A DNA stretch of 29,688 nucleotides from DATLBY01 sp035526665 (GTDB lineage Bacteria; Acidobacteriota; Terriglobia; Bryobacterales; Bryobacteraceae). This document shows, piece by piece, positions 24,550-29,688 of this stretch. The position numbers were made by a program, and so were the translations under genes. Position 1 is the stretch's first letter, and each line of letters starts with the position of its first letter. The stretch is from contig DATLBY010000431.1 in assembly GCA_035526665.1 (NCBI GenBank), forward strand, positions 1 through 29,688. Reading direction: 5' to 3'. The notes beneath the pieces are model-generated. The model made no database searches and was not told the DNA's origin. It was given only the letters and a program-made list of their open reading frames with translations.

Positions 24550-25851
24550 ATGGCTATCGATTCAGGCATCACGGCGAAAATGCGGGAGGACTGGAATGCG
24601 CGGGCCCAGGAGGATGCAAATTTCTACGTTGCCTTCGGACGCCGCGGCCAGGACACCGGAGAGTTCTTCGAAACCGGGGACGAGATCGTTCATGGCCTGG
24701 AATGGGAAATGAAGCGGATGCCGGCCAACGCGAACCGCCGTGCCTGGCGCGCGCTCGAGATTGGTTGCGGTCCAGGCCGCCTGTTAAAGCCGATGAGCCG
24801 CCACTTCGGTGAGATTCACGGCATCGACGTCTCCGATGAGATGATCCAGCGCGCCCGGGTCAACCTGGCGGGCATTTCGCACGCGCACGAGCATCACACC
24901 ACTGGGGCCGACCTGGCTCCGTTCGCTGACGAATCGTTCGATTTTGTGTATTCGTACGCGGTGTTCCAGCACATTCCCAGCGAAGAGGTGGTCCTGAACT
25001 ATCTGCGCGAGGCCCAGCGGGTGATGAAGCCAGGGGCAATCCTGCGGGCACAGATCAATGGACTGCCCGAGACGGCCACGCACTACGATACCTGGAGTGG
25101 AGTACGCATCAGCGCACAGAAAGTGGCTGACTTCGCGCGGGCCCACGATTTCCAGCTGCTGGCGCTCGAGGGGATATCCACCCAATATATGTGGACCACC
25201 TGGTGCAAGCGCCGGCCCGGGTGGTGGGAGGGGGAGCCGGACGGAGCAACGCGAATCCGGCGGGTCACCAATGCCCATAGCTCCGAGCCCGTGGCGCCCA
25301 CACGCGGCCGCTTTGCCTCCATTACCATCTGGCTGGAGAACCTGCCGCCCAACGCCGACCTGAACCACCTGGAAGTCTTTGTGAACGGAGAAAAAGGCTT
25401 TCCCTGCTACATAGGTCCCCGGGAGGCGGATGGCCTCCAGCAGTTGAACGTGATGCTGCCCCCACTGCAGACCACCGGACTGCTAGCGATCGGGCTCCAA
25501 TGGAACGGCCGCCTTCTGTGTGCCCCGGGGAGAATCCGGGTGATTCCTCCCGGACCGGAAGTGCCACGGATTCTATCGGTTACAGATGGGATTAATATGC
25601 TCTCAGGAATCCGTATTGTTTCCGGCTCCATTAAGGTTACAATCGAGGAAGTCCGATCGCCGGAGACTTTGTTCGCAGCGAAGATCGACGGCCAACCCGT
25701 TAGAAACATTGACGTTTTCTGCGCCGATCCCCTCCCCCCGAGGTACGAGATCAACTTCGATCTGCCGCAGCACATCTCCCCCGGTTCGCATCAGATAAGT
25801 ATGTCCCTTGGTAGCCGTCGCTTTGCACCGGTCGAAATTCAGGTACTGTAG
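24550..25851 (+). CDS. SAM-dependent methyltransferase with C-terminal beta-rich modules
   Basis: A 433-residue protein. Residues 60-215 form a class I methyltransferase: motif I LEIGCGPGR (69-77), acidic Asp93 in GIDVSDEM, DLAPFADESFDFVYSYAVFQ (121-140) as motif IV, then YLREAQRVMKPGA. Residues 250-433 are unrelated and beta-rich. A first module (about 252-345, ASITIWLENLPPNADL, LQQLNVMLPP) resembles IPT/TIG folds, in particular the TIGR03437 domain common in Solibacter proteins. A second (about 348-433) is unassigned. No signal peptide is seen, so it is probably cytoplasmic. The ATG at 24550, 2 bases after the beta-helix stop, is preferred over the in-frame TTG at 24538. The substrate is unknown; glycan or lipid is possible given the neighbours. 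Confidence 0.85.
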   Translation: MAIDSGITAKMREDWNARAQEDANFYVAFGRRGQDTGEFFETGDEIVHGLEWEMKRMPANANRRAWRALEIGCGPGRLLKPMSRHFGEIHGIDVSDEMIQRARVNLAGISHAHEHHTTGADLAPFADESFDFVYSYAVFQHIPSEEVVLNYLREAQRVMKPGAILRAQINGLPETATHYDTWSGVRISAQKVADFARAHDFQLLALEGISTQYMWTTWCKRRPGWWEGEPDGATRIRRVTNAHSSEPVAPTRGRFASITIWLENLPPNADLNHLEVFVNGEKGFPCYIGPREADGLQQLNVMLPPLQTTGLLAIGLQWNGRLLCAPGRIRVIPPGPEVPRILSVTDGINMLSGIRIVSGSIKVTIEEVRSPETLFAAKIDGQPVRNIDVFCADPLPPRYEINFDLPQHISPGSHQISMSLGSRRFAPVEIQVL

Positions 25852-25898
25852 TCACTTTGTAACTCTGTGCCCTGTATATAGATAAAAGTCTTGACGGA

Positions 25899-25914
25899 CT
25901 ACTACATATTGAGT
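25899..25914 (+). promoter_or_regulatory. candidate NrdR box 1 upstream of nrdJ
   Basis: CTACTACATATTGAGT matches the known NrdR-box consensus (ACACTATATATAGTGT) at 11 of 16 positions. It lies exactly 31 bases upstream of box 2, three helical turns, the usual NrdR tandem arrangement. NrdR represses ribonucleotide reductase genes according to the ATP/dATP state. Confidence 0.5.
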
Positions 25915-25939
25915 GACACTTCTCTGGTAACAATATATA
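25909..25939 (+). promoter_or_regulatory. possible nrdJ promoter overlapped by the NrdR sites
   Basis: TTGAGT (25909-25914) can act as -35, with AATATA (25932-25937, 17-base spacer) or TATATA (25934-25939, 19-base spacer) as -10. The two elements fall within the two NrdR-like boxes, so bound repressor would occlude polymerase. The region is clearly AT-rich against its surroundings. The exact elements are uncertain; TTGACG at 25891 is another -35 candidate without a good partner. Confidence 0.3.
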
Positions 25940-25945
25940 TAGGGT
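25930..25945 (+). promoter_or_regulatory. candidate NrdR box 2 upstream of nrdJ
   Basis: ACAATATATATAGGGT matches the NrdR-box consensus ACACTATATATAGTGT at 14 of 16 positions and is 16 bases before the nrdJ ATG. With box 1 it forms a tandem pair with a 15-base gap. The nrdR gene itself is not in the window. Confidence 0.65.
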
Positions 25946-25961
25946 AAGAGGATAATTTTAG

Positions 25962-28775
25962 ATGGGCCAATTAACAGTGGATCTGAGTTCGAGAGAAGAG
26001 CTGAAGCGCTCGCTGCCGAAGGAGCAGCGGCTGGGAATCGAATTCCCCCGATATTTTACCGCCAAGCTGGAGGAGGGCAGGACGCCCTACGACGAGATCG
26101 TATGGGAGCTGCGCACCGCCACCATCGGGAGCGACAAAGGTTCGGTAATCTTTGAGCAGCGCGATATTGAAGTGCCGCAGGACTGGTCACAGACCGCGAC
26201 CAATATCGTCGCGAGTAAATACTTTCACGGAAAGATGGGGTCCCCAGGCCGGGAACGGAGCGTGGCCCAACTCGTTCACCGGGTGGTAGACACCATCGCT
26301 GACTGGGGTCTGGCAGGCAAGTACTTTAAAAGCACGCAAGACGGAGAAAACTTCCGCAACGAACTGGCGCACCTGATGCTGACTCAGAAGGCCTGTTTCA
26401 ATTCGCCGGTATGGTTCAACGTGGGCGTGAAGGAGGCGCGCGGCTACGGCTGGTATTTCGATGAAGCCGCCGGCCGCACGGTGAAGCTGGACGCGGGCGA
26501 CCCGCGGCCGCAATGCTCTGCCTGCTTTATCGTTTCCGTCAAGGATTCATTGGAATCCATTTTGGACCTGGCAAAGACGGAAGGAATGCTCTTCAAATGG
26601 GGCTCCGGCACAGGGACTAATCTCTCGGCGATTCGCGAAGAGGACGGCATCCTATCGGGCGGAGGCAAGGCGTCCGGCCCGCTCAGCTTTATGAAGGGAT
26701 TCGACGCGTTTGCCGGAGTCATTAAATCCGGCGGAAAAACCCGCCGCGCCGCAAAAATGGTCGTCCTGAACGCCGATCACCCGGATATCGAAAAGTTTGT
26801 CTGGTGCAAAGCTAAGGAGGAGAAAAAAGCGCATACCCTAATCGACGCCGGCTTCGATTCCTCCATCGACGGCGATGCCTACAGCTCGGTCTTCTTCCAA
26901 AACGCCAATAACTCGGTACGCGCCAGCGATGAATTCATGCAGGCGGCGGTTGAGAATACCGATTTTTGGACCAAATCCGTAGTGAACGGTCAACCGGTGA
27001 AGCGCTATCAGGCGCGGGATCTGCTGCGCGAGATTTCAGAAGCCACGCACCAGTGCGGCGACCCCGGAATGCAGTTCGACACAACCGTCAACAAGTGGCA
27101 CACCTGTAAGGGTACGGCTCGCATCAACGCTTCCAATCCCTGTTCCGAGTACATGTTCCTGGACGATTCGGCCTGCAACCTGGCCTCCTTGAACCTGATG
27201 AAGTTTGTAGGTCCCGGCGGCCTGTTCGACGTGGAAGCCTTCCGGCACGCCGTCGATACGATTATCGTCGCGCAGGAGATCATCGTAGATAATGCCAGCT
27301 ATCCCACGGAACTGATTGCGAAGAATTCGCACGACTACCGCCCGCTCGGCCTGGGATTCGCCAACCTGGGTGCGCTCCTGATGTCCATGGGCATGGCCTA
27401 TGACAGCGATCAGGGCAGGGACTTCTCCGGCGCGGTTACCGCGGTGATGTGCGGACAGTCCTATCTCACCAGTGCGCGTATTGCGGAGGCCACCGGTCCC
27501 TTCCCGGGGTATGCGAAGAATGAAACCTCTTTCCTTGATGTGGTCCGGATGCATCGTGATGCCGTGGGCGATATTGATAGCCGCCGACTCCCGGCTGCGT
27601 TGATGGATGCGGCGAAGCAGACGTGGGGCAATGCCTATGAAAAGGGGAAGATCAGCGGGTATCGCAATGCTCAGACAACCGTGATCGCTCCCACCGGCAC
27701 CATCGGATTCATGATGGACTGCGACACCACTGGAATCGAGCCCGACCTGGCCCTGGTGAAGTATAAGAAGCTGGTCGGCGGCGGCGTGATCAAGATTGTG
27801 AACCAGACGGTTCCGCAAGCCCTGATCAAGCTCGGCTACAAACCGGAGCAGGCCGAACAGATTGTCACTCACATTGATTCGACCGGCACCATCGAAGGCG
27901 CTCCGCACATTAGGGAAGAACATCTCCCTGTGTTCGATTGCAGCTTCCGGCCTCAGAACGGAAGCCGCTCGATCCACTACATGGGTCACGTAAAAATGAT
28001 GGCCGCCGTGCAGCCCTTTATCTCGGGAGCCATTTCGAAGACCATCAACATGCCCGAGGAGTGCTCGGTGGAAGACATCATGGATGCCTATATAGAAAGC
28101 TGGCGTCTGGGTCTGAAGGCCGTGGCGATTTACCGGGATAATTCCAAGCGCGCGCAGCCGCTCAGCTCCAGCACCGGTAAGGGCGAGAAGAAGGCCACCG
28201 GCGCGGCCGCACCCGTCATCATCGAAAAGATCGTGAATCGGCCCGTTCGCCGGAAGTTGCCGGACGAGCGCCAATCGATCACCCATAAATTCTCCATCGG
28301 AGGCCACGAAGGCTACATTACGGTGGGGTTATACGAGGATGGCGCTCCCGGGGAAGTGTTCATCTCGATGGCGAAAGAGGGATCCACCATCTCAGGCTTG
28401 ATGGACAGCTTTGCTACCGCGATCAGCTACGCGCTCCAGTACGGAGTACCGCTGAAGTTCTTCGTGGATAAGTTCAGCCACGTCCGGTTTGAGCCGAGCG
28501 GCTGGACCGGCAATCCGCAGGTCCCGTACGCCAAGTCGATCATGGATTACATCTTCCGATGGTTGGGCGCGAAGTTCCTGGGCCCGGAATATGCCATCTC
28601 GGAAGCGGGTGATGCCTCGATCCTGAAGCCGACCGAGCCCGAGCCGCAGCAGTCATTACCGTTCCAGCCTATGGTTTCGGACGCTCCGCTTTGCGCCGAG
28701 TGCGGCAGCATTATGACCCGCAACGGGTCCTGCTACAAATGCGCGAATTGCGGCGGCACCAGCGGCTGCAGTTAG
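25962..28775 (+). CDS. nrdJ: class II (B12-dependent) ribonucleotide reductase
   Basis: Adenosylcobalamin-dependent reductase that makes deoxyribonucleotides with or without oxygen; 937 residues. The radical-enzyme core shows redox Cys185 (PQCSACF), the active-site NPCSEY with thiyl Cys394 and Glu396, redox partner Cys405 in SACNLASLNL, and the phosphate-binding loop TVIAPTGTIGFMMD. A TSCPD domain (about 755-870, THKFSIGGHEGYITVGLY) follows. A cysteine-rich C-terminal tail (CAECG, CYKCANCGG) probably binds zinc and re-reduces the active site. No ATP-cone is obvious at the N-terminus. AAGAGGA (25946-25952) lies 9 bases before the ATG. Regulation by NrdR is suggested by the upstream boxes. No small subunit is needed or seen. 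Confidence 0.97.
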   Translation: MGQLTVDLSSREELKRSLPKEQRLGIEFPRYFTAKLEEGRTPYDEIVWELRTATIGSDKGSVIFEQRDIEVPQDWSQTATNIVASKYFHGKMGSPGRERSVAQLVHRVVDTIADWGLAGKYFKSTQDGENFRNELAHLMLTQKACFNSPVWFNVGVKEARGYGWYFDEAAGRTVKLDAGDPRPQCSACFIVSVKDSLESILDLAKTEGMLFKWGSGTGTNLSAIREEDGILSGGGKASGPLSFMKGFDAFAGVIKSGGKTRRAAKMVVLNADHPDIEKFVWCKAKEEKKAHTLIDAGFDSSIDGDAYSSVFFQNANNSVRASDEFMQAAVENTDFWTKSVVNGQPVKRYQARDLLREISEATHQCGDPGMQFDTTVNKWHTCKGTARINASNPCSEYMFLDDSACNLASLNLMKFVGPGGLFDVEAFRHAVDTIIVAQEIIVDNASYPTELIAKNSHDYRPLGLGFANLGALLMSMGMAYDSDQGRDFSGAVTAVMCGQSYLTSARIAEATGPFPGYAKNETSFLDVVRMHRDAVGDIDSRRLPAALMDAAKQTWGNAYEKGKISGYRNAQTTVIAPTGTIGFMMDCDTTGIEPDLALVKYKKLVGGGVIKIVNQTVPQALIKLGYKPEQAEQIVTHIDSTGTIEGAPHIREEHLPVFDCSFRPQNGSRSIHYMGHVKMMAAVQPFISGAISKTINMPEECSVEDIMDAYIESWRLGLKAVAIYRDNSKRAQPLSSSTGKGEKKATGAAAPVIIEKIVNRPVRRKLPDERQSITHKFSIGGHEGYITVGLYEDGAPGEVFISMAKEGSTISGLMDSFATAISYALQYGVPLKFFVDKFSHVRFEPSGWTGNPQVPYAKSIMDYIFRWLGAKFLGPEYAISEAGDASILKPTEPEPQQSLPFQPMVSDAPLCAECGSIMTRNGSCYKCANCGGTSGCS

Positions 28776-28805
28776 CGGGTTAGTATTTCAACGATTTGGG
28801 CGTCT

Positions 28806-28834
28806 GGCGGTCCGTGATTGGAGCACGGGCCGCC
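28806..28834 (+). terminator. strong hairpin 30 bases after nrdJ, probable terminator
   Basis: GGCGGTCCGTG (28806-28816) pairs with CACGGGCCGCC (28824-28834): an 11-pair stem with one G-T wobble and a seven-base loop. The downstream sequence GCTTGCTGTTATG is only moderately T-rich, so efficiency is uncertain. Confidence 0.5.
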
Positions 28835-28929
28835 GCTTGCTGTTATGCCAAATATTCGTGTAAAGCTTTGTAAACCCAGCAACCTGCAGGCCCCTCATTT
28901 CATCTGAACCTGTGCAAGGAGAAATGAGA

Positions 28930-29481
28930 ATGAAATCAATTAGAAAATGGACGCTGATGCTGGCCGGCGCTGTGCTTAGCCTGCCCGTCCTGATGAATGC
29001 GGCAGTAGTTAATCAGCCGCAATCCACCGCTGATCTCCAGAAGAAAATTCGGCATGAGCTGGTGATGCTTCCCTGGTACAACATATTCGACAATTTTCAA
29101 TTCCGTGTCGATGATGCCGGCAACGTGACGCTCCTGGGTCAGGTCACCCGGCCGACGCTGAAGAGCGATGCAGCCAGCGTGGTACGGCACATCCCGGGCG
29201 TGGCCAGCGTACGGAATGAGATCGAAGTTCTACCCCTGTCCTCCATGGACGATCAGATCCGGATGGCGACCTATCGCTCAATTTATGGCTTTAGCGCGCT
29301 GAACCGGTACGCCATGGGGTCGGTTCCGTCCATTCACATCATCGTGAAGAACGGAAATGTCACTCTCGCGGGCGTCGTCGCGAATGAGACAGATAAGAAC
29401 ATCGCGTACATCCGCGCCAACGCTGTTTCCGGAGTGTTTGCGGTCACCAACGATCTCCAGGTGGAAAACCTGAGCCGCTAA
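28930..29481 (+). CDS. secreted protein with two BON domains
   Basis: A 183-residue protein with a signal peptide (about 1-25, SIRKWTLMLAGAVLSLPVL). Two BON (OsmY/nodulation) domains follow, at about 35-105 (FRVDDAGNVTLLGQVTRP, IPGVASVRNEIEVLP) and about 110-180 (IHIIVKNGNVTLAGVV, VSGVFAVTNDLQVENL). BON domains are thought to bind phospholipid or other hydrophobic surfaces and often protect the envelope under osmotic stress. The ATG at 28930 is chosen because AAGGAG (28916-28921) is 8 bases upstream; in-frame GTG 28912 and ATG 28924 are poorer. It is monocistronic, with hairpins on both sides. Partner or ligand is unknown. Confidence 0.88.
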   Translation: MKSIRKWTLMLAGAVLSLPVLMNAAVVNQPQSTADLQKKIRHELVMLPWYNIFDNFQFRVDDAGNVTLLGQVTRPTLKSDAASVVRHIPGVASVRNEIEVLPLSSMDDQIRMATYRSIYGFSALNRYAMGSVPSIHIIVKNGNVTLAGVVANETDKNIAYIRANAVSGVFAVTNDLQVENLSR

Positions 29482-29510
29482 AGCTTTACTACCATCCATC
29501 TTCCCTTTAT

Positions 29511-29538
29511 GCGGAGCCTTCACGGGCTCCGCTTTTTT
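29511..29538 (+). terminator. intrinsic terminator after the BON-domain gene
   Basis: A perfect 8-pair stem GCGGAGCC/GGCTCCGC (29511-29518 with 29525-29532), a six-base loop and a run of six T (29533-29538). It is the clearest terminator in the window and lies 29 bases after the stop codon. Confidence 0.93.
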
Positions 29539-29564
29539 ATGTCCATCCACTCCGGTGACGCGGC

Positions 29565-29570
29565 TATAAT
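29565..29570 (+). promoter_or_regulatory. TATAAT -10 box, possible leaderless start of the permease gene
   Basis: A perfect TATAAT lies 9 bases before the ATG at 29580, so transcription would begin almost at the start codon. No Shine-Dalgarno and no convincing -35 are present. Confidence 0.4.
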
Positions 29571-29579
29571 TGTGGCTTC

Positions 29580-29688
29580 ATGGAGTTGGATTGGTTTCCT
29601 TTGTGGCTGAGCCTGCGCGTGGCGGCTATTTCCACACTACTGGCATTCGTGGCCGGTCTGGCGGTGGCGTACGTTCTCGCGAACCGGG
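29580..29688 (+). CDS. ABC transporter permease, ModB-like (5' end only)
   Basis: The first 36 codons of a gene cut by the right edge. The translation begins MELDWFPLWLSLRVAAISTL and continues with one hydrophobic helix ending AVAYVLANR. This opening (W-x-P-L-x-L-S-L-x-V-A) is typical of molybdate permease ModB, the membrane subunit of molybdate import; related CysT/CysW sulfate permeases begin similarly. The gene is not in the list of long frames because of truncation. It follows the BON gene's terminator, so it is a separate unit. No periplasmic ModA gene lies between, so modA may be elsewhere. Confidence 0.6.
   Translation, partial: MELDWFPLWLSLRVAAISTLLAFVAGLAVAYVLANR

Noticed and set aside
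25869..25884. Third NrdR-like site (GCCCTGTATATAGATA) upstream of nrdJ
   Set aside because: Only 10 of 16 matches, and the 30-base step to the next site depends on the AT-rich core alone. It may be chance in an AT-rich leader.
27036..28307. 423-codon open frame antisense to nrdJ
   Set aside because: It mirrors codon bias of the GC-rich nrdJ gene, shows no recognisable motif and has no ribosome site. The plus-strand reading is a fully conserved enzyme.

Overview
The window reads as a dense, GC-rich chromosomal segment of an Acidobacteriota bacterium, most likely from the Solibacter/Bryobacter side of the phylum. This placement is an inference. It rests on two large Oar-like TonB-dependent receptors with N-terminal carboxypeptidase-regulatory domains, a CehA/McbA-type metallohydrolase, a Tat-exported Gfo/Idh/MocA oxidoreductase, a class II B12-dependent ribonucleotide reductase, and a C-terminal module resembling the Solibacter TIGR03437 domain. 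No tRNA, rRNA, CRISPR array, insertion sequence or attachment site was seen. No gene-free stretch exceeds about 155 bases.

Layout. (1) 1-1692: the 3' end of a RecB/AddA-type nuclease runs head-on into an anti-sigma/ECF sigma pair on the minus strand. (2) 1766-4840: thrS, followed after 3 bases by an HpnI-like glycosyltransferase. (3) 4899-16075, all plus: a Tat-signal oxidoreductase, two tandem outer-membrane receptors, a PHP-domain metallohydrolase 3 bases behind the second receptor, and a predicted exported protein with a PI3K/HipA-like kinase catalytic loop. This looks like a nutrient capture and processing locus for an unidentified substrate. (4) 16082-18295 minus: a membrane-anchored penicillin acylase family hydrolase. 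(5) 18371-20266 plus: a CNNM/CorC-type membrane protein and Dps. (6) 20256-23226 minus: a tightly coupled operon read as [degenerate ABC-like protein with Wzt C-terminal domain]-ruvA-ruvB-folK. (7) 23225-25851 plus: a secreted parallel beta-helix protein and a methyltransferase with C-terminal beta-rich modules. (8) 25962-28775: nrdJ, preceded by a pair of NrdR-box-like sites. (9) 28930-end: a secreted two-BON-domain protein with a textbook terminator, then the start of a ModB-like permease.

Most unusual: the ABC-type protein at 22411-23226 keeps an H-loop-like motif and a Wzt-type carbohydrate-binding domain. It has lost the Walker A lysine, the signature motif and Walker B, heads the ruvAB operon, and starts on the same CATG palindrome as the divergent beta-helix gene. 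The exported kinase-like protein at 15194-16075 and the NrdR site pair before nrdJ also merit a second look.
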